Positions 1 to 6,522 of a DNA stretch of 8,204 bases are shown piece after piece; position 1 is the stretch's first letter, and the number at the start of each line of letters is the position of its first letter. Below the pieces are notes generated by a model that searched no databases, was not told the DNA's origin, and saw only the letters and a program-made list of their open reading frames with translations. Source of the DNA: JALYIM01 sp040003205. GTDB lineage: Bacteria; Acidobacteriota; Terriglobia; Terriglobales; Acidobacteriaceae. The translations under genes were made by a program, and so were the position numbers. Location: the NCBI GenBank assembly GCA_040003205.1, contig JBDUDA010000135.1, positions 1-8,204 on the forward strand, in the 5' to 3' direction.

Positions 1-148
1 GCTGTGCGACTTCGAGCCCGCCGGCATCTTCTCGATTCGAAAGCACGATCGCAATATGGGCATCAGGAATCTTGCCAGCCTCTACATTGCGCGCGATGGC
101 TTCGAAGTTCGAGCCGCGTCCGGATAAAAGGATCCCGAGATTCGTCAT
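1..148 (-). CDS. purN: Phosphoribosylglycinamide formyltransferase PurN, N-terminal fragment cut by the window edge
   Basis: The enzyme transfers a formyl group from 10-formyl-tetrahydrofolate to glycinamide ribonucleotide, the third step of de novo purine synthesis, in the cytoplasm. Only 49 codons are visible. The translation begins MTNLGILLSGRGSNFEAI, then runs through AHIAIVLSNREDAGGLEVAQ. This matches the first beta-alpha-beta unit of the PurN fold: the (I/L)SGxGSN phosphate-binding loop (residues 9-14) followed by the second strand ending in SN(R/K)xDAxGLE. The start is the ATG at 146-148 (read as CAT on the plus strand). It gives the usual family N-terminus, with the glycine loop about nine residues in. 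No clear Shine-Dalgarno sequence precedes it. The folate-binding and catalytic Asn-His-Asp residues lie outside the window, so completeness cannot be judged. In many bacteria purN follows purM, but the window does not show this. Confidence 0.9.
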   Translation of the reverse strand, partial: MTNLGILLSGRGSNFEAIARNVEAGKIPDAHIAIVLSNREDAGGLEVAQ

Positions 149-239
149 GATAATGATTGTTTAACTGAGCGTTGCTCGCACATGGTAATGCATGGCGCGG
201 AACCCGCGGTAGTGCTCAAGTTAAAGCTATAACCGGGGA

Positions 240-370
240 CTGTCATCTCGAGCGAAGCAAAGCCGGAGGCTTTGCGGAGTCGAGAGACCTGCTGTTCGCA
301 TGGAAAAACAGGTCTCTCCATTCCACGGTGTCTTCGCAGTGCGAAGTCACCGCTCCGGTCGAGATGACAG
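240..370. repeat. Palindromic intergenic repeat A: terminal inverted repeat enclosing three hairpins
   Basis: The ends are a perfect 12-bp inverted repeat, CTGTCATCTCGA at 240-251 against 359-370. Inside lie three consecutive hairpins. The first is 257-264/268-275 (GCAAAGCC, perfect, 3-nt loop). The second is 282-291/309-318 (GAGAGACCTG, perfect, 17-nt loop). The third is 326-337/341-352 (CGGTG, one T-T mismatch, then CTTCGC; 3-nt loop). Together they predict a cloverleaf-like fold. The element has no room for a transposase. It resembles the TGTCATCCTGAGCGAAG-type dispersed repeats that I recall as common between genes in Acidobacteria, but copy number cannot be tested here. No target-site duplication is visible: the flanks are ACCGGGGA on the left and GTTAACTT on the right. 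A second copy of the same plan lies at 7981-8135. Confidence 0.85.
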
Positions 371-411
371 GTTAACTTGAAACTGAGCCACTGCCGAAAC
401 CCTCAGCCGGT

Positions 412-450
412 TTTACTCCCGCCATCGGCATTCGGTATAGTCTTTATACC
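412..450 (+). promoter_or_regulatory. Putative promoter and short inverted repeat just before the 123-residue protein gene
   Basis: A sigma-70-like pair is visible: TTTACT at 412-417 (-35), an 18-base spacer, and TATAGT at 436-441 (-10). The -10 box lies inside an inverted repeat, GGTATA (434-439), five bases, TATACC (445-450), which ends one base before the ATG at 452. Transcription from this pair would start at about 447-450, so the message would have almost no leader. The inverted repeat overlapping the -10 could be an operator, or it could be chance. The consensus matches and the absence of a Shine-Dalgarno sequence are seen; the function is inferred. Confidence 0.4.
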
Positions 451-451
451 C

Positions 452-823
452 ATGTATCAGAACTTCACCGCAGTCGACCGCTGGAGTAAGAAGAACGTTC
501 ACTGCGTCTATCAGGCTCTGATTGTCGCCATCGCGACGCGCCATGCGGACGCGGTCGACATCAAATTCCTGGTGGACGGACATCCTCTCTGGATTGCGCT
601 TCCCCTACCAGCCTGGACTGAATACCAGAACCGCACCGGTAAGGTGATTACCGATCCGCTTGCCGTTGAAATTGCGGGACACTATCTCAAGACCGCGCTC
701 GAATCCGGCGAAGGCGTCGGGCGGGAGATGTATTCTCTGACCACGGAACAGACATTGCAGCAACTTGATGCGTTGGTAAACGAGCCCGTGTTAAAAGCGA
801 AGAAGTCCGGTGTCAGAAGTTAG
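452..823 (+). CDS. Conserved-looking hypothetical protein, 123 residues
   Basis: I do not recognise this protein and assign no function. It begins MYQNFTAVDRWSKKNVHC and looks like a small soluble cytoplasmic protein: no signal peptide, no membrane segment, one cysteine. A mixed alpha/beta pattern is suggested, with a helix-like stretch VYQALIVAIATRHADAV, a strand-like stretch DIKFLVDGHPLWIALPL, then amphipathic helices (AVEIAGHYLKTALESG and TTEQTLQQLDALV) and a basic tail KAKKSGVRS. The frame is open upstream to a TTG at 377. I prefer the ATG at 452 because the extra residues are proline-rich and unlike the rest, the TTG sits just outside the repeat, and promoter-like boxes end directly before the ATG. 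The gene converges on pgeF and overlaps its end by 4 bases. The balanced amino-acid composition across the whole frame suggests a real gene. Confidence 0.7.
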   Translation: MYQNFTAVDRWSKKNVHCVYQALIVAIATRHADAVDIKFLVDGHPLWIALPLPAWTEYQNRTGKVITDPLAVEIAGHYLKTALESGEGVGREMYSLTTEQTLQQLDALVNEPVLKAKKSGVRS

Positions 824-1692
824 TTTCTAATTCCAACCACTGCCATCATTCTTCCCGTAACACCTTTTTCCGCGCGATGGGAAAAAAGTAAGTCCGTGCG
901 GCAAGCCGTACAAAATGGCGAGACGGTGATATTCCGGCGGGAAACTCCGATCGCCCGCAGTTGCCGCAAATTTGCTTCCGCCAGATCGAAGAAAATTTTC
1001 CTCGGCAGTTCGCTGTGGCCGGGCGCGCGCGCCGTCAAAAAAAGCATGGGATACTTTTCCCGGACGGGATCGGACTCTTCCACTTCACGGAACAATTTCC
1101 CGGCATACTCGAATTGAGATTCGAACGATTCGCGCATTTCGGCACCCACTTCATAGCAGCAGTTGCGGATGCCGGGTCCAATGGCAGCTTTGATGTCTTG
1201 CGGCCTGGTCCCGAAGTGCCGCCGCATTTCTCCCGCGCCTTTTTCCACGATGCGTTTCAAGGTGCCGCGCCAACCGGCGTGGAATATCCCTACCGCGGGG
1301 CGCTTGCTGTCAACAAGGATGATGGGCAAACAATCGGCGGTCTGGATGCCGAGCAAAATCCCTCTCGCCTGCGTGATGAGACCGTCGCCCGCCAGTTCTC
1401 CTTGCGCCGTGTCCGATACGCAATGAATGAGGTCCGAGTGGAGCTGGCGAAGGGTGATCAGTTGCGGCGCATTCGTCGACCCAGTGAGGTCTTTTAGAAA
1501 GAGCCCACGATTGCGTTCGACCGTCGCGCGCGAATCCTGTTTGGTAAAGCCAAGATTAAGTGTTTTCGACCCATAAGCCTTCGAAAGACCGCCCGTCCGC
1601 GTGCTGAATCCGTGAATCAGCCCCGCAATTTCCTCAAGCGAATCCGCTCGCAGAATGCTGACGCGGGTTTTTGGAACAGATTTCGTTGGCAC
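820..1692 (-). CDS. pgeF: PgeF/YfiH/LACC1-family protein (peptidoglycan editing factor; purine nucleoside phosphorylase family)
   Basis: At 290 residues this is a full-length member of the COG1496 family. Characterised relatives are zinc enzymes with purine nucleoside phosphorylase or adenosine deaminase activity (LACC1, YlmD). The E. coli member is also reported to keep peptidoglycan precursors correct. Older annotations call the family polyphenol oxidase or laccase. Motifs in order: HGFSTRTGGLS (27-37), LNLGF (45-49), LRQLHSD (81-87), TADCLPI (118-124), FHAGWRGT (137-144), IGPGIRNCCYEVG (171-183), and the C-terminal TDLLFSHRAEKGVTGRM (266-282). The metal-binding residues are H85, C121 and H138, all present, so the enzyme should be active. 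The start is a GTG at 1690-1692 with no strong ribosome-binding site. No ATG lies between it and the conserved N-terminal motifs. It is divergent from the transglutaminase/TPR gene, with only about 65-90 bases between, and convergent with the 123-residue gene. The family is clear; which activity matters here is not. Confidence 0.93.
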   Translation of the reverse strand: MPTKSVPKTRVSILRADSLEEIAGLIHGFSTRTGGLSKAYGSKTLNLGFTKQDSRATVERNRGLFLKDLTGSTNAPQLITLRQLHSDLIHCVSDTAQGELAGDGLITQARGILLGIQTADCLPIILVDSKRPAVGIFHAGWRGTLKRIVEKGAGEMRRHFGTRPQDIKAAIGPGIRNCCYEVGAEMRESFESQFEYAGKLFREVEESDPVREKYPMLFLTARAPGHSELPRKIFFDLAEANLRQLRAIGVSRRNITVSPFCTACRTDLLFSHRAEKGVTGRMMAVVGIRN

Positions 1693-1784
1693 GAAAGTAA
1701 TCTTATCTGAGTTACTTCAAGAGTTCGGCTACGAATCAAAACCAGCCCCGCTTCGGTATGATGTTCAAGCACAAACCTCTTGCT

Positions 1785-4700
1785 ATGACGCTCACTTTTG
1801 CCAGACGTCTATTCGTTACCCTATTTCTCCTTACTGTTCCCGCTTTGCTGGCCGCTCAAAAGACGGTGCCTGCGCCGGCCCCGGTTCCGAAGTCATTGGA
1901 GACTTCGGCTGAGAAAGCTCCTGACTACTCTCAGGAAGCTTACGTTCTTGAGAAGTGGTACACGACTTACCACTTCGAAAACGACGGCTCGGGGAAACGT
2001 GAGCTCTACGCTCGCATTCGCGTACAGAGCGAAGCCGGAGTGGAGCAGTTGGGACAAGTTATGGTGGGATACAACTCAGCAAACGAGCGAGTTGAAATTC
2101 CCTATGTGCGGGTTTTGAAAACCAATGGCACGACCGTGACCGCGCCCCCGGATTCCGTCCAGGATTTAAGCGCGCCGCTACAAAAAGAAGCTCCCGTGTA
2201 CACCGACTTTCGCCAGAAGCACATCACGGTGCCGGGATTGCGCCCGGGAGAAGTTCTGGAATACGACATCGTCACGATAGTCCATACGCCGCTCGCTCCG
2301 GGACAGTTCTGGATGGAGCATGATTTCGCTAAAGCTGGAATCGTGCTGGACGAACAGCTTGAGGTCAACATTCCGAAAGAACGCAGCGTCAAGCTGAAGA
2401 CCCGCCCGGGGAATGATCCGAAGATTACGGAAGAGAACGGACGCAAAATTTATCGCTGGATGAGCTCCCATCGCGAGCTCGATGACGACGAGAAAGACAG
2501 AAAAGACAGCAAGAAGCCGCGCAAGAAGATCGAGCCCGAAATGCCGGCCGTGCAGATTACGACGTTCGCCGACTGGGCGCAGATGGGCAAATGGTACGGC
2601 GAATTGGAACATGACCGGCGAATCCCTTCTCCGGAAATCCGCGCCAAGGCCGCGGAGCTGACGTCAGGCAAAAGCACCGACCTCGGGAAGATCGAAGCTC
2701 TCTATGATTTTGTCGCCAAGAATTTTCGCTACATAAGTTTGTCGTTTGGAGTGGGCAGGTTTCAGCCGCATGCCGCGTCCGACGTGCTGCATAACCAGTA
2801 CGGAGACTGCAAAGACAAGCACACGCTGCTCGCCAGTTTGCTCGAGGCTTCCGGCTATCACGCTTCTTCGGTGTTGATTAATTCCGCACGCAAGCTCGAT
2901 CCGGACATGCCCTCGCCATCGCAGTTCGATCATGTAATCAGTCTCGTTCCCCTGGGTAAAGAAGAAGTTTGGATGGACACCACGACCGAGGTTGCTCCCT
3001 TCCGCCTTTTGTCATTGAATATTCGGAAGAAGCAAGGCCTGGTCATCCCTGCGGAAGGTGTTCCCCACCTGGAGGAGACGCCGGCGAACCCGCCATTTCC
3101 CAGCATGCAATCCCAGGACTTTGACGGCAGAGTCAATGAATTCGGAAAAGTGGATGGCCACGTTAACTATCAGGCACGGGGAGATCTCGAACTTTTTTTG
3201 CGTATTCTTTTCCGCCGTCTGCCCAACTCGAAGTGGCAAGTGTTCGTGCGGCAAATTAGCGCATCCGGCGGGTTAGACGGCGAGATCAAGAATTTGCATG
3301 TAAGCGACCCGGCGGCCACCAAGGAGCCGTTTCACTTTGATTGGGACGTCTCGGCGCAGAATTTTGTGGATTGGGCGAAAAAGAAATCCGATCTCAATCT
3401 CCCGCTCTCCGAAATCACCCTTCCCGACGCGGACGAAGACAGCACCAGCGGCGATCCGATTCAGCTGAATGGTCCGGGAACTTTCGATTACCACGTCAAG
3501 CTGGAATTTCCCGCGAAGTACGATCTGCGCGCCCCCCTGGCGTTCTCGCTCAAACGCGATTACGGACAGTACGACGCAACCTACAAGGTCGAGAAAAACA
3601 CTTTTGTTGCCGAGCGCAAGTTGGTAACCGGCGTGAGAGAGCTGCCGCAAGCTCGCGCCAGCGATTACCTTGCATTCCGGCGCGCCGTGTTCACCGATAC
3701 CCGGCAGCATCTTTCAATTGACAGCACCGCGGCCGGAACGCCTACGACGCCCACCGATCTGAAGGGCGATGATTTAAAAGAAGCCGCTAATGCGGAAGTG
3801 CAACGCGGCAATTTCCCCGCGGCCATTAATCTTCTAAAACGGGTGGTGGAAGCCGATCCGAAAGACAAGAATTCGTGGGGCACGTTGGGACGCGCCTACA
3901 TGGCCCTGCGCCAGACTGACAATGCCATCGACGCGTTCCGCAAACAGACGGAGATCAGCGCGTACGACGAAAATGCGTTTAGCAGCCTGGCATGGGCATA
4001 CTCTGTGGCGCGGCGCTACGACGAAGGCGCTACCGCCTACAACAAGGCGATTGAAATTAATCCGCTTAGCGAGTATGCGCACGGGGCGCTTGGGTCAATG
4101 TATTCCGAGGCTCATCAATATGAGAAAGCGGTCCCTGAATTGGAGAAGGCGGTAAGCATTAAATCTGACAATCCCGCGCTCCAGGTTGCTCTGGGCGATG
4201 CTTATTTAAATCTTGGCCAGGATGATAAAGCAATCGCTTCCTTTGATCAGGCCGTACAAATTTCGGCGACCCCCGAAATCTGGAATAGCGTCGCGTATCA
4301 GCTCTCACTAAAACGGTCCCATCTTGATCGCGCGCAGCAGTATGCGGAATCCGCGGTCTCTGCCACCGCGGGAGCGCTTCGCAACGCCGACCTAACTCAA
4401 CTTAATCAGCGAGACCTGGGCTATATGAATGCGCTATGTGCGTATTGGGACACGCTCGGATGGGTGAGTTTCGCCAAAGGTGATTTCACGACAGCAGAAA
4501 AGTATGTGGGCGCCGCCTGGACCTTGAGTCAACTGGGGGATGTGGGCGATCACCTGGGACAGATATACGAAAAGCTCGGACGCAAAGACGATGCGATTCG
4601 TGCCTATGCCAAGGCGCTTGATGGGGTACGTCCCGACCCCGAAACGCGCGGTCGATTGGCCGGGCTGCTGGGGTCAGATGAGAAAGTGGGCGCAACCGCC

Positions 4701-5018
4701 GGCAAGCACCGCTACGATCTGACGGCCGAGCGCACGATTCAGCTAGGTAAAGTAGCCAAAGAAACCGCGAGTGCGGAGTTTTTTGTAATGCTCACTGCGA
4801 ATAAATCCGGAGCCAGCGTCGAAGGCGTGAAATTCGTCAACGGAGACGAAAAAATCAAGCCTTTCGGTGAGGCTCTGAAAACGGCAAAATACAACATTAC
4901 TTTTCCGGACGAAACGCCGACAAAGATATTGCTACGAGGACTGCTTTCTTGCTCCAAACTGACCGGTAATTGCATGTTTGTAATCTATCTGCCCGAGGAC
5001 GTTCGCTCGGTTGACTAG
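1785..5018 (+). CDS. Exported DUF3857-transglutaminase-TPR protein with a C-terminal beta-type domain
   Basis: This is a very long, probably periplasmic protein. The frame is open from ATG 1758 (1,086 residues). The ATG at 1785 gives a better signal peptide (MTLTFARRLFVTLFLLTVPA, cleavage near LLAAQ) and 1,077 residues. Numbers below count from 1758. A Pro/Ala-rich linker (35-56) leads to a DUF3857 beta-domain (about 60-215). A highly charged Asp/Lys stretch follows (240-259). Next is a transglutaminase-like domain (about 295-415) with an intact triad: C351 in YGDCKDK, H392 in FDHVI and D407 in WMDTTT. A beta-rich region (about 455-640) is followed by about seven TPRs (673-960), such as NAFSSLAWAYSVARRYDEG. 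A C-terminal domain (about 985-1086) carries two cysteines (C1065, C1072). In this family the triad may act as a protease or amidase rather than a cross-linker. The substrate is unknown; TPRs usually bind partner proteins. The gene is monocistronic, flanked by minus-strand genes, and its stop codon interlocks with that of the amidase. Confidence 0.9.
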   Translation: MTLTFARRLFVTLFLLTVPALLAAQKTVPAPAPVPKSLETSAEKAPDYSQEAYVLEKWYTTYHFENDGSGKRELYARIRVQSEAGVEQLGQVMVGYNSANERVEIPYVRVLKTNGTTVTAPPDSVQDLSAPLQKEAPVYTDFRQKHITVPGLRPGEVLEYDIVTIVHTPLAPGQFWMEHDFAKAGIVLDEQLEVNIPKERSVKLKTRPGNDPKITEENGRKIYRWMSSHRELDDDEKDRKDSKKPRKKIEPEMPAVQITTFADWAQMGKWYGELEHDRRIPSPEIRAKAAELTSGKSTDLGKIEALYDFVAKNFRYISLSFGVGRFQPHAASDVLHNQYGDCKDKHTLLASLLEASGYHASSVLINSARKLDPDMPSPSQFDHVISLVPLGKEEVWMDTTTEVAPFRLLSLNIRKKQGLVIPAEGVPHLEETPANPPFPSMQSQDFDGRVNEFGKVDGHVNYQARGDLELFLRILFRRLPNSKWQVFVRQISASGGLDGEIKNLHVSDPAATKEPFHFDWDVSAQNFVDWAKKKSDLNLPLSEITLPDADEDSTSGDPIQLNGPGTFDYHVKLEFPAKYDLRAPLAFSLKRDYGQYDATYKVEKNTFVAERKLVTGVRELPQARASDYLAFRRAVFTDTRQHLSIDSTAAGTPTTPTDLKGDDLKEAANAEVQRGNFPAAINLLKRVVEADPKDKNSWGTLGRAYMALRQTDNAIDAFRKQTEISAYDENAFSSLAWAYSVARRYDEGATAYNKAIEINPLSEYAHGALGSMYSEAHQYEKAVPELEKAVSIKSDNPALQVALGDAYLNLGQDDKAIASFDQAVQISATPEIWNSVAYQLSLKRSHLDRAQQYAESAVSATAGALRNADLTQLNQRDLGYMNALCAYWDTLGWVSFAKGDFTTAEKYVGAAWTLSQLGDVGDHLGQIYEKLGRKDDAIRAYAKALDGVRPDPETRGRLAGLLGSDEKVGATAGKHRYDLTAERTIQLGKVAKETASAEFFVMLTANKSGASVEGVKFVNGDEKIKPFGEALKTAKYNITFPDETPTKILLRGLLSCSKLTGNCMFVIYLPEDVRSVD

Positions 5019-6367
5019 TCCGCCAGATCGAGATGGCGTTGATGCCAGGTGGTAGCCTGTTCGAAGGCGTGCGCGAGTTGTAACACTCGATACTCTCCCC
5101 AATGTGGGCCGATAATTTGCAGGCCGATCGGGAGTCCGTCAGCAGTAAATCCGCAGGGAATAGATATTGCTGGTAGACCCCAGACATTTATAGGTCGGGT
5201 ATTGCGAAGCAGAAGTATCTCGCGCGGACGAAGTAATTCAGGATCCTTCTCGAGTTCGACGATGGCGGGCGCTGGAATGGGGGTGGTGGGCGTAACCAGC
5301 AAATCTACACTCTCAAAGATTTGGCTGATGTCGCGGCGAACCTGCTCTTGTTTCCTTTGGCACTGTTCGATTTCAGCGGGAGTGATGCCCTCGCCCGTAA
5401 GAATGCGCCGCAGAGTCTCCAGCTGATAGAGATCTGGAGTTTCTTTCACGGACTCGCGGTGATAGGCGTAGGCTTCCGCTGCCTGGAGTGTGCGGTCGGT
5501 CGGAACCGCAATTTCTATTTCTTCAACCGCCGCCACCATTGTGGTGAGCACTCGAATTGCTTCCTCCACGGCCAAGGCGATTTGCGCATCTAGATTCTCG
5601 TAAAAAAATGCTCGCGGGATTGCAAGACGAAGCGCCTTCAGTTCCTTCGCAGTCGCGTCCTGATCTTGCGCCGACAGCGAATTGGCGTGCGGAATTGTAG
5701 TGCCGTCTGCGCTCGAGATTGCTGCGAACATTGCAACCGCATCGGAAACGCTGCGCGTGATGGGACCAACGTGGTCAAGCGAGGGCGATAAAGGAATGAC
5801 GCCACGGCAACTGACTCTTCCGTATGTTGGCTTAAGTCCCACCACTCCACATAAGGCCGCAGGCTCGCGCACCGAGCCCGCAGTGTCCGTCCCGATCGCT
5901 CCATAACAGAGCGCGGCGGCCACTGCGGTCGCCGATCCCCCAGACGATCCGCCGGCGATGTGCTCAGGGTTCCACGCATTTCGCACGGCTCCGCAATAAC
6001 TGACCATCGAGCTGCCTCCGTAGGCAAACTCGTGAAGGTTTTGCTTGCCGAGTAAGACAGCTCCGGCATTTTTCAGGCGCTGAACGACTACGGCATCGTG
6101 GGTGGGAATGCGATCTTTGAACAATGCACTGGCAGCAGTCGTTCTCACGCCAGCGGTATCGATGAGGTCCTTCAGCGCGAGTGGGATTCCATGCAGCGGC
6201 CCTCGCCATCTTCCCTGTCGAATCTCTGCGTCGGCAAGTTGGGCCTGCGCGAGCGCTGAGTCGGCGGTGACCGTGATAAACGCGTTCAGCCTCGGATTCA
6301 ACCTCTCGATACGCGAAAGGCAATCCTTCGTGATCTCCGCGGACGAAAGGTCGCCTTTGCGAAGCAA
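5015..6367 (-). CDS. Amidase-signature family hydrolase (GatA-like, probably stand-alone)
   Basis: Amidase-signature enzymes hydrolyse C-N amide bonds with a Lys-Ser-Ser triad. The relevant motifs are present, numbered from the TTG at 6365-6367: GIPLALKDLID (60-70) with catalytic K66; HIAGGSSGGSATAV (136-149) with the cis-serine at S141/S142; GTDTAGSVREPA (159-170) with nucleophile S165; then GLKPTYGRVS (177-186) and DHVGPITRSVSDA (198-210). The C-terminus has the usual GLPAISIPCGF and GLPIGLQIIGP strands. At 450 residues it is slightly short at the N-terminus. It resembles GatA of the Glu-tRNA(Gln) amidotransferase, but no gatB or gatC is near, so a free amidase of unknown substrate is more likely. 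No signal peptide is visible. The start is uncertain: in-frame coding similarity continues upstream to a stop at 6404-6406 with no ATG or GTG, and a GGGAG lies at 6407-6411, so a CTG at 6395-6397 is a candidate. It is divergent from the aldehyde dehydrogenase gene. Confidence 0.9.
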   Translation of the reverse strand: MLRKGDLSSAEITKDCLSRIERLNPRLNAFITVTADSALAQAQLADAEIRQGRWRGPLHGIPLALKDLIDTAGVRTTAASALFKDRIPTHDAVVVQRLKNAGAVLLGKQNLHEFAYGGSSMVSYCGAVRNAWNPEHIAGGSSGGSATAVAAALCYGAIGTDTAGSVREPAALCGVVGLKPTYGRVSCRGVIPLSPSLDHVGPITRSVSDAVAMFAAISSADGTTIPHANSLSAQDQDATAKELKALRLAIPRAFFYENLDAQIALAVEEAIRVLTTMVAAVEEIEIAVPTDRTLQAAEAYAYHRESVKETPDLYQLETLRRILTGEGITPAEIEQCQRKQEQVRRDISQIFESVDLLVTPTTPIPAPAIVELEKDPELLRPREILLLRNTRPINVWGLPAISIPCGFTADGLPIGLQIIGPHWGEYRVLQLAHAFEQATTWHQRHLDLAD

Positions 6368-6406
6368 GTCTGCTAACTCGAGAATGGGCTTTCGCAGAAT
6401 CGATCA

Positions 6407-6411
6407 CTCCC
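6407..6411 (-). promoter_or_regulatory. Shine-Dalgarno-like GGGAG upstream of the amidase frame
   Basis: On the minus strand GGGAG lies 9 bases before an in-frame CTG (6395-6397) and 6 bases before an in-frame ATT (6398-6400). It is the clearest ribosome-binding-site candidate in the window. It would extend the amidase by ten or eleven residues to a typical N-terminus (RKPILELADLLRKGDLSS). No such site precedes the TTG at 6365-6367. A GATAAT box on the same strand (6433-6438) would place a transcript start at about 6426, consistent with initiation in this area. Confidence 0.35.
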
Positions 6412-6470
6412 AGACTGCGTATTGTGGCCACGATTATCGCCGAAGCCAGCGGCAGCTTTAGTTGAAAGTT

Positions 6471-6476
6471 TATAAT
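6471..6476 (+). promoter_or_regulatory. Putative -10 box for the aldehyde dehydrogenase gene
   Basis: A perfect TATAAT lies 46 bases before the ATG at 6523, in the divergent gap between the amidase and aldehyde dehydrogenase genes. It would give a leader of about 40 bases. No good -35 hexamer is present at 16-18 bases upstream, so the promoter is only suggested. No repressor-type inverted repeat was seen around it. Confidence 0.4.
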
Positions 6477-6522
6477 CTTCTAGTAATGTTGTGGCGGCAG
6501 GCTAAGAACGAATGCAAACCAT

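Larger units (their letters stand above)
149..451. other. Intergenic region between purN and the 123-residue protein gene
   Basis: This 303-base stretch shows no convincing gene. Short open frames exist (for example 172-375), but they run straight through the palindromic repeat at 240-370 and have low-complexity, Arg/Ser-rich translations with no recognisable motif. The left part, 149-239, must hold the purN promoter on the minus strand, but I cannot point to a convincing -35/-10 pair. The middle is the repeat. The right part, 371-451, holds the promoter-like boxes and small inverted repeat described separately. Confidence 0.7.

Noticed and set aside
240..370. CRISPR array or tRNA-like gene
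   Set aside because: There are no regularly spaced direct repeats. The cloverleaf-like fold has no tRNA hallmarks (no 7-bp acceptor stem with CCA, no GTTC T-loop), and the stems differ in length from tRNA.
172..375. Plus-strand open frame of 67 codons between purN and the 123-residue gene
   Set aside because: It runs through the palindromic repeat, its translation has no motif, and its composition follows the hairpins rather than a protein.
377..451. Upstream extension of the 123-residue gene to position 377
   Set aside because: The first codon is TTG with no ribosome-binding site, it begins almost at the edge of repeat A, and the added residues are proline-rich. The ATG at 452 follows promoter-like boxes directly.
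961..1497. 178-codon plus-strand open frame antisense to pgeF
   Set aside because: pgeF on the other strand has all its family motifs; this frame is its shadow in GC-rich sequence and resembles no known family.
3273..3710. 145-codon minus-strand frame inside the transglutaminase/TPR gene
   Set aside because: It is antisense to a continuous, motif-bearing coding sequence and has no supporting features of its own.
5015..6367. Assignment as GatA of the tRNA amidotransferase
   Set aside because: The amidase motifs fit, but gatB and gatC are absent from the neighbourhood and the residues seen do not distinguish GatA from free amidases, so no gene symbol was given.
5964..6431. 155-codon minus-strand frame overlapping the amidase start
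   Set aside because: Most of it lies in a second frame inside conserved amidase sequence and is Arg/Ser-rich. Only its first residues may matter, as part of a frameshifted amidase N-terminus.
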